From assembly GCA_947095585.1 (NCBI GenBank), contig OX352763.1, forward strand, positions 21,377,462-21,441,461: a DNA stretch of 64,000 nt, read 5' to 3'. The notes beneath the pieces are model-generated. The model was given only the letters and a program-made list of their open reading frames with translations, ran no database searches and was not told the DNA's origin. Below, piece after piece: positions 48,800-60,905 of this stretch (positions are counted from its first letter, which is position 1; every line of letters begins with the position of its first letter). This DNA comes from Nephrocerus scutellatus. Taxonomy: Eukaryota; Arthropoda; Insecta; Diptera; Pipunculidae. A program made the translations under genes and the position numbers.

Positions 48800-50160
48800 T
48801 TTAAAGAAGCGAATTTATATTTTTTTTAGCACTCAAAAAATGCACTAAAGAATAACTCAACTCAACTTTTAAATATCAGTTTACGTACGTAATCCGCATT
48901 TTACTCTTTTTGCTTACAATTTAAAAAAAATTGGGTAAATGCCGTTGTCCTTTTTTTTTTCAAAACCAGGAAATCTGCTCACTAAGCCAATGCAATTGTT
49001 TGTTTTTGACTCTTTAATTTTTATACCCGTAACAGTGTAACATTTGTCTGCAGTTTTATTCCCTGTTAACAATACGATACTTGTCTACAGTTCATTTTTA
49101 GACACTGTTAACAGTTATCACTATTAAAAACATAATCTATCACCTTCCGAAAACTTGTCATATAATCACACACTAATTGCACACAATATTTTCATGTTAT
49201 TTGTTTTTTTATGTCATTTGCTGCTGTATAACAATTTAAGGTAATTTACAACAGCCGATTTATAAATAACGAAAGCGCGACGCTACGAGAAGTGTTCTCG
49301 TATTTCGTGAACTTCAAAATTCCAACTGGCAAACTTGCTAGTCGACCTCCTGATTAATTTACTCGCTGGTACCGTGCTGTGACTCGTTGTTTATTCATTT
49401 CTGTACTATTGGACGAAACTATTATAACGTTCGATAACCTAGAAATAGCTACCAACGACTACTACTACTCACAGGGACACAGTGAACATTAGCAAAAAGA
49501 AAGCTATAAGCACGTATCTATTTACTCGTAGCATAAAACAAAAGCAATTATTATTATTATTATAATAGGCATAAAAATGTTTTAGAATTATATTTATTAT
49601 GTATAATATATATATACGCTTTGTTACGTCTTTTTTACTCAATAAATTTGTACAGTCATCAATAAAAAATAGTTTGCCAATTGTTATTATTCTAACATCA
49701 CATTATGTATACCTGTAGCGCTGTAGCCTATGCTAGCTATGTATATGACCGAATCAATCGATTTTTTATTAGTGCTGTTATGAGTATCTCAGTTGAGGGG
49801 CTAAGCATTTCTTTACATCACAAATAAGTGTTACAATAACAACAAGAAAACGATAATATGTGGGTAGAATATTTACGTTACGTTATCGCTTACGTATGCT
49901 GTAGGTATCTTAACACTTACGAGTGCGCCTATCTAAGTTCTTCTTTCATGCGGCAAACAAAAGCACATTATGTAATGAAATATCCCACAGACGTTAAGTT
50001 CTTATCTGCCCAAACTATTATTTAATATTATCATTTATCTTCAGTAATCGATACACTATTTTTAATGAATCGAAATTGGTTCTATTCACTTTAATTTGCT
50101 TTCAAAAGATTACCAATATCATCTTTACTAAATGAAAAGACTGCACTAATGATGAGACTT
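48800..50160. other. AT-rich intergenic DNA
   Basis: I see no gene or recognisable transposon. (TTA)n lies at 49550-49563. Confidence 0.45.
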
Positions 50161-50164
50161 GAAC

Positions 50165-50310
50165 TAGGCCCAGTTTTTCAGTGTGAAATCAGCCGAGTTC
50201 CGGACTTTTTGTAAAAATTTGGAGGTTATCGGGCTCTGGGGTCGAGGGGCCCCCCATTTGGTGTGCCAGCCAGCCAGTCAGGCAGCCACGGGCACGCGAA
50301 GTTAATATAG
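50165..50310. repeat. Complex dispersed repeat, third GGGCACGC copy
   Basis: TTATCGGGCTCTGGGGTCGA, then GCCAGCCAGCCAGTCAGG, then CACGGGCACGCGAAGTTAAT. It has the same architecture as 46430-46765. Confidence 0.6.
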
Positions 50311-50314
50311 AGAA

Positions 50315-50760
50315 TGCATTGTCAAGTACGGAAGCCAGGCTCCTGAGATTTTGAAAGAACGGCACAGAGATTCCATTAAGGATAATTGGATCAAGCAGGT
50401 GGGGAATTCGATAACGATATAATGCTATGGCCTGACGCTAAGAGGGGTTAATTCGTTGTTATCGTTGGCCCAGTAATGGAGAGGCATAAGGTCGTTATTT
50501 ACATGCGAAACACAAGACATAAGCTCGGCAAGAGGCGCCGATTAAAGTAGCTGGGCATCGTCAGCAAAGAGGTGTACTTGCGAAAGACGAGATACATTGG
50601 AAAGATCGTTTATAAAAAGAGAAACAAGCAGAGGACCCACAATTGTACCCTGAGGGACACCTTTTTGCAAGGGTAAGATGGGGGAACAAACTTCCCCCAG
50701 TGAGACACACTGGGACCGATTGGTCAACTATGAAGAATGAAGACATTGTAAGTTCTGTTA
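50315..50760 (-). mobile_element. LINE reverse-transcriptase relic
   Basis: The minus strand reads GVPQGTIVGPLLVSLFINDL, then SQVHLFADDAQLL (the catalytic FADD box is intact) and AELMSCVSHVNNDLMPLHYW. A degraded LINE region follows. The GVPQG-I-GPLLF signature differs from the SVLSPT family, so this is another LINE family. Confidence 0.8.
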
Positions 50761-50839
50761 CACCTCTCTTCCTAACAAATACACCGTCAGGGTTCCAATC
50801 ATTGTGTGGTATCAGCTAATTTCTCGTTGTCAAAGCAAA

Positions 50840-51500
50840 GCAAAGCAGCTTTTCATATGATTTCTCGCTTTCTGCACATCCGTCTTCATCGCAAGTGAAA
50901 CTTGAACAACAACGTATGTTAAATACTGACCTTAACTGCATAACAATGTGGGGACTACACAAAAGAGTAGAATTTAACGCTTCTAAATCCATTGCTGTCT
51001 TTTGTCGTCCAAGCGTATTTTAAACCCATTACCTTTATCCATGAATGGATCTTGCAACAAAGAAACTGAAAAACTGAATGGTCGGTAAGTGTGTCAACAA
51101 CAAACTTCGTTGTAGCGACCACATATCGTCATCGTCATCGACATGTCATCGCCAAGAATGCTGCGAAATGTTTAGGTTTCCTATGACGGTGCTTCACTAC
51201 TTCACTAGCTCAGATCTGGCTACTATCTAGGCAGGTGCCCCCAAGACAACCTTGCATATACTAGTCAGAATTCAGAACGCTTGTCCGACAAATGGTCAAG
51301 CGGTGTTTAAAAGAAATATCCAGACACATCCCGCACTTTCTCGAACCCATCCGTAATACCAGTGCCTCAACTCGAGCACACGCAATACGAGTATATGGTG
51401 TCGAAACGTAATTCAAGCTGGCTTCAACTCCGGATATAAGCCTGCTAGCATTAGGATTATTCTAGTAATAGGTTTCATCTTAATGGATTGTATATTCCAT
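50840..51500 (+). mobile_element. LINE RT thumb/connection relic
   Basis: The frames give WG-HKRVEFNASKT, CCLLSSKRILNPL and GKCVNNKLRCSDH, then AGAPKTTLHILVRIQNACP. They match the 4.1-4.5 kb relic in the VEFNASKT and CVN-KLRW region. No active-site motif remains here. Confidence 0.6.
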
Positions 51501-53170
51501 GCTTGTACTTTTTCTATTATTGTATATTTTCGCAAACAATAGTAGAACAGGGCTCACGTAATACATATATAGAAAGTACATACTATAAGCGCAATGGTGA
51601 TCATTGGATATGTTACACATACTCGCACAATGCTTAATCGTAGTAACTGTGAACTGAGCTACTCGTTTAGGTTAAACAGATATCTCGCGGTTACCAGTAG
51701 GCCCATTCGTAAAAAGATCCTAGGTAACTTTTACTTTTTTTATGTTGATAAAAAGTTAGAAAGTTACCCATCCCATACAAAAAAAGTTACACATCGTAGA
51801 TGGGTAACTTCGATGTTCGAAAGTTACCCTGAAGTTACTCAGGATCTACAGGGGTGTCCAAAAAGTTTCCACTCATATTGTACCTATACAAACGGAAATG
51901 TGTGAACGAGCTATGGTCAGTATGGTGAAAGACCTCGCAAATGCATTGAAAACCAAGAAGTACAGGTCGAATGAGAGCAGTAGGTTTATTTGGACTTGTG
52001 AACATTGTGTGTGTTATTATGTTAATAAAAAAAATAAATAAAAATCAATTCCATATAACATCTTTTTGGTCACCACTGTATTTCCGAATGTGCCTAGTAC
52101 GTTAGGTACAAATGCCCCTGTGACATAAATAACTTTCAACTCACTTTCGTACTAAACTGTTCCAAGAAATGCAAGAAGAAGACGAAGTAGCAATAGAAAT
52201 ACTGAAGGAAAATGAAAATGTAAGAAAAAATTTAAGACAATTTGACAATCAGGTTGTAGTTTATGTAATCGAGCATACATGTTTCAAATAAAGTCGATGC
52301 AAATAGGAAACAAGCAAACAAACAAAACTATTTACCTACCTACTCTCTTTTAAGCTACAGTCCGAACTTTTTAACCTTTTATCTTCCTTCGTCTTTTCAT
52401 TGTTTGGAAACAATTGACAATTGATTTCATTTTTTTACAAAACCACAAAACACATGAATGTAAGAACTATTACACAATTCTATCGAAATAATACAGCGAT
52501 TAGAGAAAATCAAGAACGACGACAATTCGTTTGCTAGAAAATGCTCTGCTCAGCGTTATAGTTATCAACTATGGAGTCGTCGCTGTTACCAGCAGTGTTT
52601 CGAAGCGTTTCTTCAACTACGGCTACGAATTAACAAAACAAAAACAACAGAAGCCGCGACTCACGACATAATGTACGAAAGAGAACGTATAGAAACTCTT
52701 GTCTTCTAACCTGTTTTCTTGCTTTGCATTAAAATTAGGTAAATCAATTGAACTTGACCGATAGTGCGCAAAATCCAATAAATTGAGCTTTTTACTTTTC
52801 ATTTCTGAACTGCATTCCGTCGCTGCATGCATTTTCTTAGATTTTCTAGTTTTGCGCTACTAGCTATTGTGTATTAGAAAACGGTAGACTTTCCTATTCA
52901 GCATGTAGCTGTTTGTTGAGAGATTTTCTACTGTCACTTTGCAATATGCGTACTTTTGAGCTCTGTTGATTGGACTACCACTATAAGTCTTTTTTTTTAT
53001 TCACCCCAACCGAGTAAAGTTAGCGTACTCTCAAAATAGAAAAACAAATACTTTATACTTATAAGATTGTATGGATTTCCAACATAACGAGCAAAGCAAT
53101 TTTTTTTTCAAAACCAAATTTAGGTATTTAGTTTTTCCATTGTGAGAGCGCCCTACCTAGAGTAGTGCTT
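51501..53170. other. Intergenic DNA, no convincing gene
   Basis: A short repetitive AAGTTACCC region lies at 51725-51840. At 51840-51970 one frame reads CERAMVSMVKDLANALKTKK, possibly a transposase tail I cannot place. The rest is AT-rich. Confidence 0.4.
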
Positions 53171-53174
53171 AAAT

Positions 53175-53900
53175 ACTCGCTTGTTTGATGTGATGTGTGT
53201 TAGTTCGCATTAACGTGATGCAAAATGTTGTTGAAAAACTCAGGTAATCAAATGGTCGTATACCGGTTTTCGTGAAGAAACACGTCCATTTGCTTCCCAA
53301 CGCCCCAAGCTCGCACTTTGGTTGGATTTTCATCAAATTCACAAATACGCAAACATCCATGACTCGTCACCAGTCACAATTTAGTATTCGTTTTTGGAAG
53401 TACCTTCAACGAATTTTTCAAGCATTTGGCGGCACCAATCGACACGAACCTTTTTTTGTGCGTCAAAAAATCAAAAAATGTGGAATCCAACGTCCACATA
53501 GCTTCAGCACTATTAAATGTTCATAAAAGATCGTATATAGGCTGGTGTTAATAATGCCTAGGCATGCCTCAATTTTCCGATAAGTCACATGACGATCCTC
53601 TTCAATCAGTTTTCTCACAGCATCGATGTTTTCTGGCACAACAGCTATTTTTGGACAACCTTCACGAGGCTCGTCTTTGAGTGAACGATGTTCGGGTTTA
53701 AATTCATTGTACCAATTATAAACACTAGCCAAGGATGGTGCTTCGTCGCCAAAAGTTGGAGGTGATTCAAAGCACTGTTGTTGAGTTAGCCCCTTTCGAA
53801 AATCGCAAAAAATGATCACACGAAAATGTTCACGCGATAATTTCATTTTTTCACTGAATTCAATACTTCAGGTAAATAAAAACAATGTAGCGATGCGAAC
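53175..53900 (-). mobile_element. mariner relic
   Basis: The minus strand reads MKLSREHFRVIIFCDFRKGL, SVYNWYNEFKPEHRSLKDEP, DAVRKLIEEDRHVTYRKIEA and CLGIINTSLYTIF. After a frameshift it gives LVTSHGCLRICEFDENPTK and SKQMDVFLHE-like sequence (degraded first Asp block). The 3' third of the transposase is missing. The 5' leader (GTTCGCATCG..ACATTGTTTTT) matches 47650-47680. Confidence 0.85.
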
Positions 53901-54084
53901 GGACAGATTACTTTTGAGAAACATAACCCCCAAAAATGTTTAACTTTTTAACTGAAATAGAGATTTGCATCGGAAAACACTAGTATTACCATTTTCTAAA
54001 AACATTTACGACACCATATATAATCGCCAAATATCTGTTTTGAGGTGGGGGGCTATTTCAAAGTATTTTCTTTTTTCCACGCCT

Positions 54085-54600
54085 CACACACACCACATGC
54101 CATCCGCGACACGAGTCAAACGCGAGATATCCCCCGAGATTGAGCCGTTCACAAAATTTCAGCGAAATGTAGTTAAAAAAGACCTCAAAAAAAAAAAAAA
54201 AATGGCGTGATTTCAACCTATCACATGGGCCCAAAGCGAAGCGTGACACGCGTCCTACGTGGCTTTTTTAGTTTTAGACACTCACAAGATTTCAACTCTA
54301 TAGGTCGTGTGGAAGGTGGTTAAAAAGTACCTCGAAAGAAGTCAACAAAAAAGACTTTTCAACCCATCAAACGCGCCGCAAGCGACATACGCGGAGACAC
54401 GCACAAAAATTCAGCTCTCTAGGTCGTGTAGGTAAAAAGTACCTCAAAGAAGTCAACATAAAATACTTTTCAACCCATAACACGCGACACACGCGACAGG
54501 CGTTATACGCGATCACTCTCTCTAGTTCGCGTGGAAGGTGGTTGGTTAAAAAGGACCTCAAAGTAGTCGAAAATACAGACAAAAAAGGGGCAATTCAAGT
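54085..54600 (-). repeat. Tandem array of a 'cacgcg' satellite, about four units
   Basis: Units of roughly 110-150 bp contain CACGCG-rich starts, 'tcaactctataggtcgtgtg', 'gaaggtggttaaaaagtacc' and 'tcaa(a)gaagtcaac'. Units start near 54085, 54240, 54370 and 54480. Single relatives are at 4605-4690 and within the 58.55-kb fold-back. Confidence 0.7.
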
Positions 54601-57600
54601 TAAATAAAAGTTTTTAAAAAAGGCATATCTGAATTCTGGCAGTTAAATTATCGCTCCGATTACTAGGGCATAAAAAAATTCCCTTTGTCATCTTGCTGAG
54701 TAAACTTATCCATACACGCCGATTGCCGACGGACGGATAGCAAAGATACAGTGTTGGATGTCGGTTACAAAAAATTTAAATTAGAATACAAAACCATACC
54801 TCGGGGATAGTTTGCAACTGAAACGTCAAATTGAAAACACGAAGGAGAAATCTTAACTCCATCCAACAAGAAAGAGAAAAATTGTATCCTCTCCAAACAA
54901 GACTATTGGTTGCCGTTGTTGTTTCGTGTTGTCATTTCACTTATCCTGTAGCATGTTTGTTTGTAGTATGTTTCCATTGAATACTTTTGTTGTAAACGAT
55001 TTGCGTGCATATCAAGGTCGACGACAACGACCTTAAAAATACCGTAAACTTGACAAAAAAAACAACAACGGCTCGATACTTGCGTACGTACGCAAGTGTA
55101 CCTGAAGTGGTTGTTCGTTATTTGTTTTATTTCTATTCATTGTGAATGAATAGAAAAAGAAATTTCAGCCAGTTATTGAAAATTATACAAACATCCAGGG
55201 TCACTGATAAAACTGCTAATGATCTGTGTCTCGCCTAATTTGATTTCGTTATATGCTTTTTACATAGGTATATATGTACATATAGCTAAACTGAATTTCG
55301 GCAAGAGTTTAATGTCGTTTTTTTTTTGTTTTAGAAATCTACGCTCAAAATCAGATTTATTCTCGAAAAATCGAACACGAAAGGTGTGTTGTTGTCGTAG
55401 TTAGTAAAAAGATGGGTAAATCACCCATAATACAGATCTGTTAGAGCGAAATTTCGGTCTACCGTAGATTGGTTTTTAGAGAAAACGAACCACTTGACAG
55501 CCATAAAATCAATCTGCGCCAGATTTTTAATGGAAAAGAACGATATAAGTAAGTTATTCAATAGTAATGAAAATGAAAGCAGAAACAGCAAAAAAATCTA
55601 TCACTACAATGCGAAGATGAAATCTGCTGTTCTTATTGTCTGATGTTTCCCTTTCTATGCACACTTGTGATTGTTTGTTGTGTATGTGACCCACCTGTAT
55701 TGGCTTGGCATATATTTTTGTAATAAAAATTTCTATTTTTAAATTCTTCATCATCATCGCCATTCTGATTGGCGACTTCTTGGTCGGTTTTGTGAATTTG
55801 TGTTCTGAACGAACACATTTTTTCGATTTATTAAAGATATTTTCTACATTATATTTACAATGTAAAATTAAATGAGCATTTGAAATAATTTTTTTTTCGA
55901 ATGCACGTACAGATGTGGACATTCTCGTTTTAGAATCTTAACCGAAATCGTATTCGACTAAACCCCGTTTGTTTCACTCTCTTGAATGTAACTGATCTCT
56001 ATAATTTGGTCAAATGAACTTTTCAGTGTATGTCAATTGATAACAAAAATGTTTATAATTTTAAAAGACATACTCTCAGGTGTAGTTATTGTAGTACGTA
56101 CGCAAAAGGGGGTAACTGTTAAGTTTTCTTCTGGTTTTTTATGTTTTTAACTCTAGTGTTAATGAGCATGTACATATTAAGAACGTTTTTTGTCTCATAA
56201 TTTATATTTTATTATCGAATTAATTTTTTTATTTAGTAACATGTGTCACTGTCCAAATCTTTACCCACGTTAACTTCAAATCAGCTGGTTCTGTATTCTG
56301 TTTAACTTTACGTAACATGTTCCATGTTGCTATTTGCTCTTCGGTTTAATTTCAAGAATAACACAAACCGAAATCTCTTATGTGCGCAACCTAAAATTAG
56401 TACTCTTTATAGTTAGTACTAATTTAATCTGATAACGAGGCAACTAAAAAGCTTTAAATAAGCAATCTCATACATACTTTACATACTACACTACACTACA
56501 CAAAATCCAAGGCAAATGCAGTAGTACTCCAATAATCAGATGACCACCGAATATTAGTTATAGCAAGCATTTTCCATTGATAGCATATAGAAGAATTTTA
56601 AAAACAATTATCTTTAAAAGCACAACTTGTAAAACTTTATACGAAATAAGTCTATAATATTTTGTGCATAGCGTATGTATGTTAACATTTTTTAACTTTT
56701 CAAATATTTTGGCTTTCAAACACTGTTAAGAAAAATCACTCATTTTCTACACTCAAAACCTTCTACATTCTTTTCATCACAATAAAGAGAACACACGCTC
56801 TCTCTCTCTCTCTTTCTATATAATTTCACTACACATATTTGGGTTTTCAGATTTAGGAAAATTTTTAATTTTCTTTTTTTGCATTTTGATATAAATATAT
56901 ACATACATATATGTTTCATCTCCGAACTAACGACACTTTTAACAAATAAATTAGAACACTAAAAATTATTGATAATTAAAATTAGCCTGCATTCCACTGC
57001 ATGAAATTAGAAAAAGAAAATTATTTTACCAGTGACATCAGTTAAGCCAGAAATTTAATTGTGTCATCCTAAGCAGACGACAAATTCACAATGAATGGGA
57101 GGTAAAATAAAAACTAGGTCGCCAATAATTTTCAATAATTTTTCCTCATTTCATGTTTCAGCTAAAACATTTTTGCCACCACAGAATGCACTTACTTTCA
57201 AAAAATACACTACAGAAATTAATTAACATTTCAATTTTAACGAAAATAATAGCAAAACGTACGTATCCATTTTTAATCAGCGAAACGAAATACGAGTTAC
57301 GATACGACAACGACAACGTTTTATTTAGGAATCGTGTTGAATAACAAGAATGAGAAATATTTCCCGACTGCCTTAGCTAAGAAGTTCCACGTCTATCCAA
57401 ACTAGAACTACAAACACAATACACTAATTTACGCACGACTTACGAGATACGAGACAGGAGAACAGTGTTCAACTTTTTAATATTGATTTTCCCCTTCATC
57501 GTAATGAAGTTCTTATATCTAAAAGTAAACATAGAAAAATCCCCAAAAGGATTCTATTGAAAGAAAAATATTCGTTAGCTTAACATTAACAACTGGTGTC

Positions 57601-58080
57601 CAGTTGAGTTGAAGAATAAATGTCAAGTTTTATTTGACATTCCAGATTGCATAGTCAGACTTCCGAAATTTAAAATTACAGTTTGACTGCAAATTATTAA
57701 TGCGAATGTGAACTATTGAATTAGGGTCATTAGACATAACCCATTTTAGGATAGTATACTCCAATTTTTACAATAAATGCTTCGTTACAATACAAATCTA
57801 TTAGTTTTTTGTTTAATGAGTAACTAATCATTTTTTCCAAAAGTGGACTTACGCCAATTTGAAAATATATGTTATTTGAAGTAATATTTTTATTTAATAT
57901 ATTATTTTTGTTATTTTTACTTTCAAAGATTTAAATTTAAATAATGAAATGCAACAAAACATATATACAAAATTATGTTTATTCATTCATTTCTTTTGCT
58001 TATATCTAGTGGCTACATATACGCACTTTTTGTTCTGGAACTACCCCATATCGAAAAGTTTATTTGATTTTGTGTGATAT
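54601..58080. other. AT-rich intergenic DNA, nothing recognised
   Basis: No ORF has recognisable domains. A (TC)n run lies at about 56796-56812. A small minus-strand ORF at 55633-55818 is unplaced. Confidence 0.4.
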
Positions 58081-58222
58081 TAGCCGTATTTTATTTGCCG
58101 AGGAATAAGAAATTACAACAACAATTGCACTGTGGAATTCCTTCTTTGGAATTGGAAAACCTGCTGTTTGGCTGGTTTTGACATTCGAATTCCTTATTCG
58201 GATTCCAAATAAAATACAGCTA
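58081..58222 (+). mobile_element. Short MITE, copy 2
   Basis: It is flanked by TA on both sides (58081-58082 and 58221-58222), with ends GCCGTATTTTATTTG and the complement CAAATAAAATACAGC. The interior matches the 21585-21722 copy in reverse orientation. Confidence 0.72.
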
Positions 58223-58552
58223 TTGTTTTATTATTATTATTTCTAAGGTATTTAGTTTTTTGCGACTTTGCAATATATTTGTGATTAAAAATTCGAACAT
58301 ATGATTTGCAGGCAACATTTGTTTTTGTAAAATTCCCTTATTTGAGAAAAAGTCTCACGAGTTGAGAACATTGAAATAAAGTTGACACGCGAGATCGTAG
58401 AAAAGAACCAAAATGTGTGCGCACATATTTTGTATTAGGTTAAGTCGGGTCCACACTGATCACCAAATAATATGTACTTTTAAATATTTATAATACGCGG
58501 CAAGTTCGATTACATACAAATATAATCAAACAAATCACAAATTTTGCTTAAA

Positions 58553-58854
58553 ACTGTATTTAGTGTAAAACCACCATTTCAGCTTAGATATAAAGGGTGT
58601 CCCAACAAGAGCGCCGGATTTAAATTTGCCGCCATTTTGTTAATACGAGTTGTACGGTGATTTTTATTTGACATTTGTCACGTGTGATGAGTTGAATTTT
58701 TTTTTTCGACTTTTTATGGTCCTTTTAAACAACTTCCACACGACCCAGAGAGCTAAACTTTTGTGAGTGTCAAGTCCAAAGTAGCAAATCCAGAGCTCTT
58801 GTTGGGACACCCTTTATATCTAAGTTCAAATGGTGGTTTTACACTAAATACAGT
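58553..58854. mobile_element. Fold-back element with 60-bp inverted arms
   Basis: The left arm (58553-58612) runs ACTGTATTTAGTGTAAAACC through AAGGGTGTCCCAACAAGAGC. The right arm (58795-58854) is its near-perfect complement. The roughly 180-bp spacer contains sequence of the 54-kb satellite (GTGATGAGTTGAATTTT, TTTATGGTCCTTTTAAACA). It has no coding capacity. Confidence 0.8.
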
Positions 58855-58899
58855 TCCTGCATATAACTGTATTTGCGCAATTTGTTTTAATAAACATAG

Positions 58900-60768
58900 A
58901 CGTAATTTATTTTATTTTTTCATTGTGAAATAACTTTTTCATTTAGATTACATTCCAACTCAACCCAACTTGAATCTTTCAACGAAAATATTCAGGTCGG
59001 AATTTTAGCTCAACGGCCAAAATGCCCTATCTAATTCCCTTATGAATTTACATTTAAACTTACAAATACCCTACATAATAAAATTCTTGAAATTATCAAA
59101 ATTTTAATCTATCACTATCAAATTGTATTTAACTTAATGATGATGCGGTATTAATTTTCAGTAAACATTTTATTTTTATAAAAAAAAAAAAAAAAATTTA
59201 AAATGGCTGGTTTGGAATACTGCAGTAGATTATGCCAATTACGCCATGTTTTGGCAAAACCGGTCGTTAAATTGATTGCTGGCTGGATCCTAAGATTTAG
59301 CAGCATCTTTTTTCGATAAAGATGTCGAAAATCTTTTATTTACATTTTCTTTGGCTTCCACAAATTCAATTCAATGGTTGTAGTTAGCCAGAAGAGATTG
59401 ACACTTCGCGAATGTTAGTTATTTTATAGCACGCCACAAATGCGTTACGCTTGATTTACATTTGTGGCATGCGAAAAAAAATTAATAGTTACGGCTGTTA
59501 AATTGAAATTGTAGTTAGCCAGACGAGAGAAGTATTTGTTACTATAAAATAACTATAACATTCGCGTAGTGTCAATCTCTTCTGGCTAACCACAATTTCG
59601 ATTTAACTATAGTCGGCCCGCTCTTTTTTTCTCGCACGGCTAGTCTAAATTCTCATTAATAAAGAAAAAGACTAGAGAATCTGTGCTTGTTACAATATTG
59701 TTAGATACACTTTCCCATAAAAAATTTAGCGGAAAGTACCTGTTTCCATGAACGACTGTTTTTTTATGTACTATATAAAGACTAGAAGCCCCTTAGTACA
59801 AACCGCATTAACCCCACCGCAACCATGACACCAAACACCAACATCCCCACCACCCACACACCAACCCGATAGATAATTGTTTCATTCGGGTGGGCTTGTA
59901 TATTATAATATAGATTAAAATTTTAAGCTGTTCGATTGTTTCTTTAAGAATTTATATCTAAACTAGTGTATATTATTATATTATATATAAATACATTAGT
60001 AGAAACTTTTTTAGGTGTAGTTTATATATTTTTTATTACATATTTCTATATCATGTTCATACAAGTCTTAACATACAAAAATTTAATTGTTTTTATCCCT
60101 ATGTTTTTATTTGATTTTTATATTATATAATTAAATCGATAAAAATTTTACATAACTTTTGTATTTCCATCTAATTTTTATTCTATTTTGTATTTTCTGC
60201 AATCAGTTAAAGAAAAACTATCCAAACACGCACAAAAACATTAATAACAAATATGTATAAGAAAATTAGAACCATTCATTATATGTATTTTTAAAATTTC
60301 AGCTAAGAATTAAAAATCACTGCTAGTAATTAATTTAATAAAAAGTTTTTTTATAACATAAAATCTATCCATGTAGTAATTAAAAGAGATGTTTATGAAA
60401 GACTTTTCCAAACATTATGTTTATTTTCGAAATTATTGATCCCTATCCTCACGATCTAAATATAAAATAATATATATATTTATTTTTTATGCATGTACGT
60501 AGATGTATACAAATATCTATATTATAGCTGAAAATCAAATAATATTTAAAATGTGATAGTAAATAGCAAATACATATGTAACTTTATTATGTACAAGTAT
60601 GTACTGTATAGTTTTCAAAAATCAATTATTTTAAAATTGTGTTAAAATCCAAATTTGTGTAAGATACCGGAATAATAAAGGTAAAGAATTTTGAAAGTAA
60701 AATGCAATTTTGCGACTAATGTATTCTAGTATTTTTACACACACGAAACAATAAGCACGAAGGCAATA
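58900..60768. other. AT-rich intergenic DNA with one fold-back, possible ILRUN 3' UTR
   Basis: Outside the 59383-59590 fold-back no feature is seen. A C-rich strip (59800-59870) stands out. The part nearest 60768 should include the 3' UTR of the minus-strand ILRUN-like gene. Confidence 0.45.
59383..59590. mobile_element. Fold-back element with 47-49-bp arms
   Basis: The left arm GTTAGCCAGAAGAGATTGAC..CGCGAATGTTAG (59383-59429) is mirrored by 59542-59590. The interior has its own hairpin built on CGCCACAAATGCG / CATTTGTGGCATGCG and a third TTGTAGTTAGCCAGA segment at about 59508. Confidence 0.75.
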
Positions 60769-60905
60769 TTATTCCATATTAACCATTATCACAACATTTA
60801 CTTGGGGGTAACTCTCAGGATTTAAAAAATTGTTGGTTCGCAGTTGGGACATTCGTTCGGCCAATTCAGCTGCAGTGTCACATGGTGGAATCATCATAAT
60901 TGTTT
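60769..60905 (-). CDS. ILRUN: ILRUN homologue last exon
   Basis: The acceptor TTGCTTAG completes a Glu codon. The exon encodes TIMMIPPCDTAAELAERMSQ, LRTNNFLNPESYPQ and VNVVIMVNME before TAA at 60769-60771. Confidence 0.8.

Noticed and set aside
52623..52832. Minus-strand ORF MHAATECSSEMKSKKLN as another Usp2 first exon
   Set aside because: Its only plausible donor (AACAG/GTTAGA) leaves phase 2, incompatible with the phase-0 start of the common exon. No homology recognised.
53270..53530. + strand ORF MKKHVHLLPNAPSSHFGW as a gene
   Set aside because: Its complement reads as the degraded central part of the minus-strand mariner transposase.
55554..55922. Minus-strand ORFs near 55.6-55.9 kb (NQNGDDDEEFKNRNFY) as a gene
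   Set aside because: Short, with no domain, no clear exon partners, and AT-driven composition.
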